The notes under the pieces were generated by a model. It was not told where the DNA came from, ran no database searches, and saw only the letters and a program-made list of their open reading frames with translations. The translations under genes were made by a program, and so were the position numbers. DNA of 64,000 nt from contig JACNJL010000023.1 in assembly GCA_014382585.1 (NCBI GenBank), positions 40,944 through 104,943 on the forward strand, given 5' to 3'. The DNA comes from Limisphaerales bacterium (lineage in GTDB: Bacteria > Verrucomicrobiota > Verrucomicrobiia > Limisphaerales > UBA1100). Below are positions 1 through 7,901 of this stretch, piece after piece (the first letter of the stretch is position 1; every line of letters begins with the position of its first letter).

Positions 1-64
1 CGATGCCCCCGAAGAGAAATGGAAAAGCTTGCTTTGCAGGATTGAATCTGGCACGCTGTCGGTG

Positions 65-907
65 ATGAGGGGGTGGGGACTCAGTTTCATTTTGGGGATT
101 ATTCTGTCGGTAACGGCATGGGCCGGAGGGTTGCCGAATGACGAATATCACCATGCCCATTCTCTTTATTCCGAAGGGCTGGTTTTGGTGCGGACCGGGG
201 CAAAGGAAAAAGCACTGAGCAGCTTTGTTGATGCACGCCGAAAACTCGAAGAGGTTTCCCGTCAACACGCCACGTGGAATCCCGTAGTAGTGAAGAGCTT
301 GCTCGGGAAAATTGATGAACAAATCGTTCCGCTCGCGCGCGTCCTCGGTATCACGCCGGCGCAAATTATCGGCAACGCTCCCCCAAAAGCTCCGTCCCAA
401 CCGCCGCCGGTGCAGAATTGGGAAATCCGGTACGCAAAATTACAGGAAGAAAAACGACTGACCGATCAAAATTTCGCCAAGCTCCATGAAGCTAATTTAA
501 TTGCCCAACGCAAATGGGCGGACGCCGAGAAATCGGCAGACTTTGCCAAAAAACAATTGCGTGAAGCGCTCGCCGCCCGGCCCAAATCGGCTGACCCCAA
601 ACTCTATGCCAAGGTGCAGGGCGAAAATCACAAGCTCCAAAGTGAAAAAGACAAGCTCGATGCGGACTTGAAATACTTGCGCACCCAAGCCTTGCGCAGC
701 GAGAAATTATACATCGAAGCATTGGGGGTGAATCATCGGCTAAAGGAAGAGATCGCGCGTTTGCGCGCACGGCATACGCCGGATGCATCCTCGTCAGATG
801 ACCGCGCCGAGTTGCTCAAGCGCATCCAGCAATTAGAATTGGACAATGAACGCATGCGCGAATTACTGACTCACCCTGCGCGCAAACCGGTACGACGGGA
901 CGACTGA
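65..907 (+). CDS. Secreted coiled-coil protein of unknown function
   Basis: Not recognised as a named family. The 280-residue product starts with a hydrophobic signal peptide (MRGWGLSF... to about residue 22, ending near TAWAGG), then a helical segment rich in His/Tyr/Glu that resembles a single TPR-like hairpin (residues 25-95), a Pro-rich linker near residue 105, and a long charged Lys/Glu/Leu helical region to the C-terminus that looks like a coiled coil. The ATG at 65 was chosen because it places the signal peptide at the N-terminus; the same frame stays open to the left edge, so a longer protein running in from upstream cannot be excluded. It ends 2 nt before rsmD, suggesting co-transcription. 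Likely periplasmic or envelope-associated. Confidence 0.6.
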   Translation: MRGWGLSFILGIILSVTAWAGGLPNDEYHHAHSLYSEGLVLVRTGAKEKALSSFVDARRKLEEVSRQHATWNPVVVKSLLGKIDEQIVPLARVLGITPAQIIGNAPPKAPSQPPPVQNWEIRYAKLQEEKRLTDQNFAKLHEANLIAQRKWADAEKSADFAKKQLREALAARPKSADPKLYAKVQGENHKLQSEKDKLDADLKYLRTQALRSEKLYIEALGVNHRLKEEIARLRARHTPDASSSDDRAELLKRIQQLELDNERMRELLTHPARKPVRRDD

Positions 908-909
908 CC

Positions 910-1485
910 ATGCGCATCACCGGCGGTCAATGGGCAGGCCGCATACTCACCGTTCCACCCGGCCACGGCGTGCGACCCACGCCGGATAAAGTTCGCCAAG
1001 CCATCTTCAACAGCCTCGGCCCGTGGATTGAGGGCGCGACCGTGCTTGAACTGTTTGCTGGCAGTGGGGCGCTGAGTCTCGAATGCCTCAGCCGTGGAGC
1101 GGCGTCCGCCGTAGCCGTGGAGAAAAGTTTCAAACACGCCAATTTTATTCGGCGCAACGCGAAGGCGCTGGAAACCAAAGTGGAGGTTCGCGTGCAATGC
1201 GCTTTGCAGGCGGCGAAGCAACTGGCCGAGGCAAACCGCACGTTTGATTTCATTTGTGCTGATCCGCCCTACGGTGACAAGACCGCGCCCGGCAAACGCT
1301 CCGAAAGTTGGGCACAAAAACTTTTGGATGAACCGGTTTTGGAAAAAATTTTAAAAATCGAAGGCCGCTTGCTCGTGGGCCACACCAAACGTGATGCCCT
1401 GGAACTCACCTCGCCGTGGCACGAACACAAAACTCTGAAGCACGGCGACACGTGGATTAGGTTATTAAAACGTGCCGCCGTGTAA
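910..1485 (+). CDS. rsmD: 16S rRNA (guanine(966)-N(2))-methyltransferase RsmD
   Basis: SAM-dependent methyltransferase expected to methylate G966 of 16S rRNA during 30S assembly. The 191-residue length is typical. The N-terminal RITGGQWAGR segment and the RPTPDKVRQAIFNSL segment are RsmD hallmarks, followed by the SAM-binding LELFAGSGALSLE motif and the catalytic DPPYG motif (residues about 119-123). It starts 2 nt after the stop of the upstream coiled-coil gene. The stop codon lies 1 nt before a palindromic repeat (1487-1540) that may act as the transcript end. Confidence 0.93.
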   Translation: MRITGGQWAGRILTVPPGHGVRPTPDKVRQAIFNSLGPWIEGATVLELFAGSGALSLECLSRGAASAVAVEKSFKHANFIRRNAKALETKVEVRVQCALQAAKQLAEANRTFDFICADPPYGDKTAPGKRSESWAQKLLDEPVLEKILKIEGRLLVGHTKRDALELTSPWHEHKTLKHGDTWIRLLKRAAV

Positions 1486-1486
1486 A

Positions 1487-1540
1487 GGTTGGGCGTGCTC
1501 CCCGAGCGCGCCAAGGCGGTTTCGGAGAAACCGCCCTACC
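1487..1540. repeat. 54-bp double-hairpin palindromic repeat, copy 1
   Basis: Two adjacent hairpins: GGCGTGCTC/GAGCGCGCC (1492-1512, loop CCC) and GGCGGTTTC/GAAACCGCC (1515-1535, loop GGA), separated by AA and enclosed by short outer arms (1487-1491 and 1536-1540, one mismatch). Matches 3323-3376 in inverted orientation at 52 of 54 positions. It lies between the rsmD stop and the cyclase stop; the cyclase TAG (minus strand) is formed by its outer arm. Confidence 0.85.
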
Positions 1541-3314
1541 GCAACCGCGACAGCGCCGCCACGGTCGCGATCATCGGGTACAGTTTTTCAAAATACCAAA
1601 GCTTCGCAAAATAAAATCCGATGGGCGAGGGCTCGGTCCATTCGCCGTTTTCAACTTTCTCAACAAGCCAGAGCGCGCCGCGATCGCGGGCGGTTTCCAG
1701 CTTTGCTTGCGCGTCGATGTCATTTTCCGTCACGCCCGCCAAGGCTTCCAGCGCAAGGGCGGTTTCCTCAATGGAGGGCTCGCCGCCTTTGAAGCCCCCC
1801 CATGCGCCGTCGGTGCGTTGCATTTCCAACAGTGCGTTTTTGGCGCGCGTCACGCGCAGGGCGCCGCCGGGGAGGGTTTGTTGGGCGGGTTCGTTTAATG
1901 CGAGCAGCACTTTGGCAGTGCCGTAGGTCCAGTTGATTTCGTCGGGTGCGTGTTGGTTTCCAAACCACAACGGCGTCCATCCGTCCAATCCAGCGCCTTC
2001 GCTTTGGGCGAGGAAACGGGCGGCGCGGGCGAAGGCATTGTCGATGCGGGGTTGCAACTCGGGCATTTGGTCGCGCCACGCGAGCCACGCGCGCATTGTG
2101 TGCGCGGTGAGATCAGGACTGGAGCGGTCGAATGGCAGGTTGGTCCAGCCACGGCAAAAAGTCGGAATACCGCCGTCGCGGTTTTGCAAATCGAGCAGCC
2201 ATGTGCAGCCGAGCTGCGCAGCTTGCCCGGTGGCGTCTGAATCGTCGTCGAGTTGTTTGAGCGCGAGCAATGCGCCGGGGGTGTCGTCGGCATCGGGCAC
2301 GCCACCGGGGAGAGGCGTCCACGCCCAACCGCCCGGCGCGGCGAGGGTGTACGGATGCATCTGGCAATATTGCTGGGCGAGGAGCCATTCGCGAATGGGC
2401 GCGCGCGCTTCAGCAGGCAAGTCATCGCCGAGGGCGTTGACCGCCAGCGTGGTCACCCACGTGGCAAGGTTTGTGTCAATCGGCCAACTGCCGTCGGCGC
2501 GGACGGAGTCCAGAATAAAGGCAACGCCTTTTTTCGCAACGGGATGATTGGCGAGTCCGCTGCCCGCGAGGCTCATGGTCACAAAGCTGGTGAGCGGCGT
2601 GGCCTCGAGGAAACCGCCGTTGGTGGGCTGGACGCGCTCCAAAACTTTCAGCGTTTTGTTGCGTGTGACGTTGCGGAGGATTCGCGTGATGGGGTTGCGC
2701 GTGGGCCGATGGTGATGCCGGCATTGGCCGATGGCGATGAGTGCGGGCAGCGCGTAGCTGACCACCGGCAGGCGCAGCGCGGCAAACCACGTCTGTGGCA
2801 GGGCGGCCAATTCGAAGGGGAGCGGCAGCACGTCCGCCCAATCCACTTTGCCTGCGAGCGCGCAGTGGGTGAGGATGGGCACGGAAAAAGTGCGATCCTT
2901 CCCGTACCGGGCGATGATGGCGGGTGCGAGCTTTTCGGGCGCAGTGCCTCCGGCGACCTTTGTCAGCCAAGCATCAGCGGCGGCAATGGTGTCCGCAAAT
3001 TTCTCCGGCGCACGATGGAACGCAGCCCAGCAAAGGGTGGTGGTGGAGATGTTGCTTTTGCTTTTGGGGGTATCGCCCCAACCGCCGTCGGGATTGGCAT
3101 TGGCGGCGAGCCAATTCAAACCGCCCTCTATATAAGTGGTGTGGTCCGAGTCAGTACAATTTTGAACCTGCTGCAGGGCGACCACTGCGGTGGCGGTGGA
3201 TAAGGCGCTGCTGGAGAGTTCGCCGTTCCAATGGCCCGCGGCGTTGCGCTCGGCGAGGAGGGCTTGGCGGGCGGTTGCCAACGCCGATTCGAGTCTGGCG
3301 AGGTCGAGGCTCAC
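1536..3314 (-). CDS. Squalene-hopene cyclase-like class II terpene cyclase
   Basis: Prenyltransferase/squalene oxidase repeat protein of 592 residues, likely a class II (protonation-initiated) cyclase acting on squalene or another polyprenyl substrate. The DADDT sequence (residues about 341-345) matches the catalytic DxDD motif. QW-type repeats are visible: an N-terminal GHWNGELSSSA stretch, NPDGGWGD, RADGSWP, QNRDGG and MQRTDGAWGG. PFELAALPQTWF also recalls the cyclase family. The GTG at 3314 is preferred: an upstream GTG at 3368 adds 18 residues encoded entirely by the palindromic repeat 3323-3376 and its flank, with no counterpart at the start of cyclases as I know them. No other hopanoid or carotenoid gene is adjacent, so the exact product is unknown. 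It is slightly shorter than typical SHC. Confidence 0.8.
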   Translation of the reverse strand: MSLDLARLESALATARQALLAERNAAGHWNGELSSSALSTATAVVALQQVQNCTDSDHTTYIEGGLNWLAANANPDGGWGDTPKSKSNISTTTLCWAAFHRAPEKFADTIAAADAWLTKVAGGTAPEKLAPAIIARYGKDRTFSVPILTHCALAGKVDWADVLPLPFELAALPQTWFAALRLPVVSYALPALIAIGQCRHHHRPTRNPITRILRNVTRNKTLKVLERVQPTNGGFLEATPLTSFVTMSLAGSGLANHPVAKKGVAFILDSVRADGSWPIDTNLATWVTTLAVNALGDDLPAEARAPIREWLLAQQYCQMHPYTLAAPGGWAWTPLPGGVPDADDTPGALLALKQLDDDSDATGQAAQLGCTWLLDLQNRDGGIPTFCRGWTNLPFDRSSPDLTAHTMRAWLAWRDQMPELQPRIDNAFARAARFLAQSEGAGLDGWTPLWFGNQHAPDEINWTYGTAKVLLALNEPAQQTLPGGALRVTRAKNALLEMQRTDGAWGGFKGGEPSIEETALALEALAGVTENDIDAQAKLETARDRGALWLVEKVENGEWTEPSPIGFYFAKLWYFEKLYPMIATVAALSRLR

Positions 3315-3322
3315 TGGGTTTT

Positions 3323-3376
3323 GGTAGGGCGGTTTCTCCGAAACCGCCTTGGCGCGCTCGGAGAGCACGCCCTACC
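3323..3376. repeat. 54-bp double-hairpin palindromic repeat, copy 2 (inverted)
   Basis: Same element as 1487-1540 in opposite orientation. Arms: GGTAG (3323-3327) with CTACC (3372-3376), perfectly complementary; hairpin 3328-3348 (loop TCC) and hairpin 3351-3371 (loop GGA), the latter containing one mismatch that is a wobble pair on one strand. The two loops are complementary to each other. It lies in the leader of the cyclase gene and is open in the cyclase frame, giving a false N-terminal extension. Confidence 0.87.
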
Positions 3377-3399
3377 TTGGGGGTTGGCGACAGAGTTTA

Positions 3400-3864
3400 T
3401 CACTTGTCGTCAGTGGGGCGATTGCGTTTTTCCTGAAAGAAAGTTTGAAGGAGGCTGCGGCAATCCGGCTCCATCACGCTGGGGGTGATTTCGCAAGCGT
3501 GGTTGAGCGTGGGGAATTGGAGCAGATTCATCGCGCCACCAGCCGCGCCGCCATTGGGATCGGGCACGCCAAAAACAACGCGCGCCACGCGGCAGTGTAC
3601 CAGCGCGCCGGCGCACATCGGGCAGGGTTCTTTCGTTACATAGAGAGTGCAATCGGTGAGGCGCCAATCACCCACGGCAGCTTCGGCGGCGGTGAGGGCG
3701 ATCATCTCGGCGTGGGCGGTGGCGTCTTTGAGGAGTTCGACTTGGTTCCACGCGCGGGCGATGACGGCGCCCTCGCGAACGACCACTGCGCCCACGGGCA
3801 CTTCGTCGGCCTCGTAGGCTTTCACCGCCTGGCGAATGGCGTCTTGCATGAAATGTTCGTCCAT
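3400..3864 (-). CDS. tadA: tRNA-specific adenosine deaminase TadA
   Basis: Zinc-dependent deaminase converting the wobble adenosine (A34) of tRNA-Arg to inosine. The 154-residue protein has the HAE motif (TAHAEMIAL), with His as zinc ligand and Glu as proton shuttle, and the PCPMCAGAL motif supplying two zinc-binding cysteines. The N-terminal DEHFMQDAIRQAVKAYEADEVPVGAVVV is typical. The ATG at 3864 overlaps the TAA of the Nudix gene by 1 nt (TAATG), indicating translational coupling. The frame continues upstream to 3960, but that part overlaps the Nudix gene and resembles no TadA. Confidence 0.92.
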   Translation of the reverse strand: MDEHFMQDAIRQAVKAYEADEVPVGAVVVREGAVIARAWNQVELLKDATAHAEMIALTAAEAAVGDWRLTDCTLYVTKEPCPMCAGALVHCRVARVVFGVPDPNGGAAGGAMNLLQFPTLNHACEITPSVMEPDCRSLLQTFFQEKRNRPTDDK

Positions 3865-4367
3865 TAGGTGTTGAGGGTGGACTGCAGGAGCGTCCAGCGG
3901 TCGGGTTGGTTTTCGGTGCATTGGCAGTGGGCGACGAAGAAGGCGTTGCGGTGTTGCCAAAAGAGCGGCCAGATTTGTTCGCGGTCGGTACCGGGGAGCG
4001 GAAGCGATTCGAGAGCTTCGCGGGTGGCGAAATGGAACACGCCTTCTTCGTGTTCGGGCGGTAGCGTGGTGAGGCGCGGGTTGATTTCAAAAAGGAACAT
4101 CAACCAATGGGCGTTGCCTTGGTAGCCGTGTTCGCTGATGAGGCCGGTGAGATGGAGATCGGCGGGGGCCAGTTGCAAGCCGGTTTCTTCGCGTGCTTCG
4201 CGGATAGCGCAGGCGTGCGGGCTTTCGCCGGTGTCAGTTTTCAGTTTACCGCCGGGCGGGCTGTAGCAGCCGCGATTGGGCTCGTGGTTGCGTTGGATCA
4301 GCAGCACCCGGCCATCCTCGTGGAAGGCGTACAACAGCGTGGCAATGCGATATGGCAACGACGACAT
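3864..4367 (-). CDS. Nudix hydrolase
   Basis: Nudix family pyrophosphohydrolase of 167 residues; substrate not determinable (8-oxo-dGTP-like or other nucleoside diphosphate-X). The Nudix box is visible as PPGGKLKTDTGES followed by REAREETGL, but the spacing between the Gly and the first Glu is GX7E rather than the usual GX5E, a two-residue insertion. The ATG at 4367 is chosen because MSSLPYRIATLLYAF begins the fold; an ATG at 4427 in the same frame is an alternative with a basic, unstructured extension. Its stop overlaps the tadA start. It is divergent from the phosphate transporter gene, with about 260 bp between them in which I saw no clear element. Confidence 0.82.
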   Translation of the reverse strand: MSSLPYRIATLLYAFHEDGRVLLIQRNHEPNRGCYSPPGGKLKTDTGESPHACAIREAREETGLQLAPADLHLTGLISEHGYQGNAHWLMFLFEINPRLTTLPPEHEEGVFHFATREALESLPLPGTDREQIWPLFWQHRNAFFVAHCQCTENQPDRWTLLQSTLNT

Positions 4368-4628
4368 ACGGCAGTGAAGCAACGGGGAGGCAGGTTTCCG
4401 AGACTTTTCTGGAGGTTTGGGTTTCATTTGCCGTCTTGGGCGAGATGTGTGGAGCCCCGTGAATAACTTGTTCTTTTCCGCTGCGCGTGCGGCTGGCATA
4501 TCCGCGCGACATACGGAATACAGCTCAGGTGAAACCTCTTTATGACTGATCCAGTAAAACGCCCGGCAGGCAAAGCAGCTTGCGCTCGCGGATAGTTTCA
4601 ATTCCAAAATACCCCCTTTCCCTTCTCA

Positions 4629-5783
4629 ATGAAAAACGAGAAACTTCAAACCCTCGCAAAAATTTTTGGCGTCGTCGTATGTCTATACCTGTTTCTAATC
4701 GGGATAGGCGGCATGGGCGCGGCGTTCAAAGGGGAATTCAAAGATACGGCGGCCAAACTGCTTGAAGCGACGCAGTCACCGATTGTGGGGCTCTTCATCG
4801 GGATTTTGGCCACCACCATTGTGCAAAGTTCTTCCACTACCACCAGCCTCATTGTGGGCCTTGTGGCGGCGGGCGCGGTGGATGTGGGCGGCGCAATTTT
4901 TATGGTAATGGGTGCGAACGTGGGCACCACGGTGACTGCCAAAATTGTGTCACTCGGGCACATCGCGCAGCGCGCGGAATTTCGGCGGGCCTTTGCGGCA
5001 TCGTCGGTGCACGACACATTTAATTTGATCACGGTAGCCGTGATGTTGCCCTTGGAATATAGCTTTGGTTTTCTCGAAAAAGGCGCGCATTTTTTGGGGG
5101 AGCATTTCTTAAAATTCACCGGCGTGACGAAGCCGGAAAATTATCTCAAGAAAGTCACCAAACCGGTCATCGAATGGATGGGCGAAATGCTCAACAGCGA
5201 ATTGTGGCTGCTGATTGTTTCGGTATTAATCACCTTTTTCATGCTCTTCGCCATCGTGAAGCTGTTGCAAAGCCTTGTACTCAAAAAGTTGGAGGCATTT
5301 TTTGATGCTTATTTATTCCGCAATGCCGCCATCGCGTTTACGGCGGGCCTGTGCCTCACGGTGCTGGTGCAGAGCAGCTCCATCACCACCAGCCTCATCG
5401 TCCCGCTGGCGGGCGCGGGTGTGTTGCGCTTGCCGCAGATTTTTCCGTTCACCATCGGCGCCAATATCGGCACCACCATTACCGGTTTGCTCGCCGCCTT
5501 GGCCGCGGCCAGCGCGGTGACGGTGCTGCCTGGCGAACCTCTTCCGCCCAAAGTGGTGGCCGGCGCCACCGTGGCGTTTGCGCATTTGCTTTTTAATCTG
5601 GCCGGGGCAGTGATTTTCCTGCCCTTCGCGCCCATCCGCGCCCTGCCGGTGAAGTTTGCCGAATGGCTGGCGGAGCTGTGCCTGCGCAACCGCGTGATCC
5701 CGGTTGTCTTTATTGTGCTCGTGTTTTATCTCATCCCGCTGGTGGTCACGTGGTCCACCATTGCCGAAGCGTTCAAGAAATAG
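4629..5783 (+). CDS. Na+/phosphate symporter family protein (NptA/PF02690-like)
   Basis: Inner-membrane Na/Pi cotransporter of 384 residues. Two inverted-topology repeats are evident, each with the family QSSS motif (VQSSSTTTSLIVG and VQSSSITTSLIVP) followed by a GANVGTT or GANIGTT motif. About eight to nine hydrophobic segments are visible. It is followed after 12 nt by a PhoU-domain protein, an association common for this family (in many bacteria PhoU is fused to or adjacent to NptA), and then by a porin; together they look like a phosphate uptake unit. Product names in databases may read Na/Pi cotransporter family protein. Confidence 0.9.
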   Translation: MKNEKLQTLAKIFGVVVCLYLFLIGIGGMGAAFKGEFKDTAAKLLEATQSPIVGLFIGILATTIVQSSSTTTSLIVGLVAAGAVDVGGAIFMVMGANVGTTVTAKIVSLGHIAQRAEFRRAFAASSVHDTFNLITVAVMLPLEYSFGFLEKGAHFLGEHFLKFTGVTKPENYLKKVTKPVIEWMGEMLNSELWLLIVSVLITFFMLFAIVKLLQSLVLKKLEAFFDAYLFRNAAIAFTAGLCLTVLVQSSSITTSLIVPLAGAGVLRLPQIFPFTIGANIGTTITGLLAALAAASAVTVLPGEPLPPKVVAGATVAFAHLLFNLAGAVIFLPFAPIRALPVKFAEWLAELCLRNRVIPVVFIVLVFYLIPLVVTWSTIAEAFKK

Positions 5784-5795
5784 TAAGGTATACCC

Positions 5796-6473
5796 ATGTG
5801 GAAGGAAATCATCAGCGTCTTTAAGAAAGACAACCTCTATCAACAGGCCTTTGACGAGGCATGCGAGATGCTCGAGACGGACGGCAAAATGTACGCCGCT
5901 TCGGTGGAATCGCTGCGCAAATCGGACACCGCCGACATCGAGCTGGATATTTACGGGCTCGACAAAGAGGTCAACCGTTCCGAGCGCGACGTGCGCAAAA
6001 AGGTGATGAAGCACCTGATGCTTTCGGGCGACACACAGCTCAACTCCGGCCTCGCGCTGGTGAGTGTGGTGATCGATATCGAGCGCATTGGCGATTACAC
6101 CAAGAATATTTATGACCTCGCCCGCAGCCACCCCAAGCGACTGAAGGCCGGCAGCCTCGAGGATAAATTGTGCGAAGTGGAAACGCACATTGCACAGGTG
6201 TTCGAGCGTGCCTCCGAGGCCTTCAAGAAAGGCGACGAGGATTTGGCTCGGCAGGTGATGGAAGAATACAAAGAGGAAATCTCCGACGATTGCGACGATA
6301 TGGCCGATGACATCATCACCGGCAAAGTGAGCGACCTCGAAGCACCCGAGGCCGCCGCCGTAGTGCTTTACGCCCGCTTCCTCAAACGCATTGGCAGCCA
6401 TTCCCGCAACATCGTCACCAGCATCGTCAATCCATTTCACCGGATTGGATACAATGAAAAAATCAAAAAGTGA
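5796..6473 (+). CDS. PhoU-domain protein
   Basis: All-helical cytosolic protein of 225 residues with PhoU-like repeats, including VVIDIERIGDYTKNIYDLA and FLKRIGSHSRNIVTSIVNP, which correspond to the metal-binding helices (E/D-R-I-x-D/S-H) of PhoU. It starts 12 nt after the Na/Pi symporter gene. Known PhoU proteins restrain phosphate uptake through Pst or NptA transporters and tune the Pho response. In this context it probably regulates the adjacent symporter rather than a Pst system, since no pst genes are present. Confidence 0.85.
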   Translation: MWKEIISVFKKDNLYQQAFDEACEMLETDGKMYAASVESLRKSDTADIELDIYGLDKEVNRSERDVRKKVMKHLMLSGDTQLNSGLALVSVVIDIERIGDYTKNIYDLARSHPKRLKAGSLEDKLCEVETHIAQVFERASEAFKKGDEDLARQVMEEYKEEISDDCDDMADDIITGKVSDLEAPEAAAVVLYARFLKRIGSHSRNIVTSIVNPFHRIGYNEKIKK

Positions 6474-6510
6474 TCGTAAACCCGATTACCTGAGCCCGTT
6501 GCGATAGGCC

Positions 6511-6540
6511 TTCACCTGTTTACAAAAACGTCACAAAACC
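6511..6540 (+). promoter_or_regulatory. Candidate Pho-box-like repeat upstream of porin
   Basis: Two TNACA units (6520-6524 and 6531-6535) recur at 11-bp spacing within an A/T-rich stretch, the period expected for PhoB/PhoP sites. It lies 65-95 bp upstream of the porin ATG and downstream of the symporter/PhoU pair. The match to the textbook half-site is partial; this is inference. Confidence 0.25.
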
Positions 6541-6605
6541 GCCATTTTCCCGGCACACTTCTGCGGCAAACTAACCCCGCATTGAGAGCCAAACAAATCA
6601 CCAAA

Positions 6606-7901
6606 ATGAAATTGAAAACCAAATTAACCAAGACGTTTACTGTGGCCGTTATTATCGGGGTGGCGCTGACGGAAACTGCCGGGGCACAATCTTCCGAAAG
6701 CCTTCTGAAAAAGCTCGTAGAAAAAGGCATCCTCACCGAGGCAGAGGCCGGCGAACTCCGTGACGAAGCAAATGCCGAAAATGCAGGCAAACCCAAAAGT
6801 TGGGTGGACAGCATCACCTTCAAGGGCGATCTCCGTCTGCGTTACGAAATGAAGCATCAGGAATGGGCCGCCGGAAGCCAGTCGCGGCGCAATCGGTTTC
6901 GCTATCGCTTCCGCTACGGCGCCATTGCGGATTTGCAAAACGATATGAAGGTCGGCTTCCGCATTGCCAGCGGCAGCACAGACAATCCCATTTCCACGAA
7001 CCAAACCCTTGACGACGCCGGCCACAACGACACGCTCGCTATTGACCAAGCCTACGCCCAATGGAGCCGCGACGGATTCACCGTGATGGGCGGCAAAATG
7101 CCCAACCATTCGAAAAATGGCTGGATGATCAGCAGCGGCCTCATCGACACCGATTATACCCCCGAAGGCGCCGAGTTGCATTACGACCTCACCGCGGGCG
7201 GAATGCCGCTGGGACTGCACGGCGGTTGGCATTCCATTTATGAATCATCCCACGGCGATGACGGGATGTTGATCGGCCAGATCACCGGCGAGCATAAGTT
7301 CTCCAACCACACCGAGCTCAAGTTCGGCCTTGGCAGTTATTGGCTTTTTAATGCTGATCAAATCAAGGCGGACACCGTTGGATCTTCTGGTGTTGCGCAC
7401 AAAGATTCTGCAGGTAACTCAGAGACCAGCGGCAACAATGTCGCATCCAACTTCAATCCCTATTTCATCGATGCCGCGCTGACGTACAAAGGCTGGGCGC
7501 GGCCGGTCAAATTTTCCGCCATGTATCTGAACAACCCCGCTGCAGCGGCAAGCGGCGAGGATACTGGTTATAGCTTTGGCGTGAAATACGGCAGCGCCAA
7601 GAAGGCAGGAGAATGGGAGATAGGCTACGAATGGCGCCATCTCGAACAGGACGCCGTCTGGCACGGGCTCACCGATTCGGACTTCGGCGCCTTCGGGGCG
7701 CGCAACGTCTCCGGCAGCAACGGCAACAAATATTACAATGGCACCAATGTGGAAGGCAGCCTCATCAAAGGACGCTATCAGCTCTACGACAATGTGAAGC
7801 TTGGCTTTGGCTGGGGTATCACCGACGCCATCAAAAACGACGTCAGCGGCACCAACAAAACCACACATCGATTTTCCTTCGACGTGATCTTTTCGTTCTA
7901 A
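6606..7901 (+). CDS. Putative outer-membrane porin
   Basis: Secreted beta-barrel protein of 431 residues. It has a signal peptide (MKLKTKLTKTFTVAVIIGVALTETAGA, cleavage near residue 27), a short helical SLLKKLVEKGILTEAEAGELRDEA segment typical of porins in this phylum, then a barrel with alternating aromatic/polar strands and a C-terminal aromatic residue (FDVIFSF). The ATG at 6606 is preferred over an upstream TTG because it begins the signal peptide. It follows the phosphate symporter and PhoU-like genes, so it may serve anion or phosphate entry; specificity cannot be read from the sequence. Its stop overlaps the stop of the convergent PQQ gene by 4 nt. Confidence 0.82.
   Translation: MKLKTKLTKTFTVAVIIGVALTETAGAQSSESLLKKLVEKGILTEAEAGELRDEANAENAGKPKSWVDSITFKGDLRLRYEMKHQEWAAGSQSRRNRFRYRFRYGAIADLQNDMKVGFRIASGSTDNPISTNQTLDDAGHNDTLAIDQAYAQWSRDGFTVMGGKMPNHSKNGWMISSGLIDTDYTPEGAELHYDLTAGGMPLGLHGGWHSIYESSHGDDGMLIGQITGEHKFSNHTELKFGLGSYWLFNADQIKADTVGSSGVAHKDSAGNSETSGNNVASNFNPYFIDAALTYKGWARPVKFSAMYLNNPAAAASGEDTGYSFGVKYGSAKKAGEWEIGYEWRHLEQDAVWHGLTDSDFGAFGARNVSGSNGNKYYNGTNVEGSLIKGRYQLYDNVKLGFGWGITDAIKNDVSGTNKTTHRFSFDVIFSF

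Noticed and set aside
1..64. Possible end of an upstream gene at the left edge
   Set aside because: Only about 15 codons are available in any frame, too little to identify; the frame of the first gene is open here, so no separate gene is called.
2253..3203. 316-codon plus-strand frame opposite the cyclase
   Set aside because: No recognisable motif; shadow of the minus-strand cyclase.
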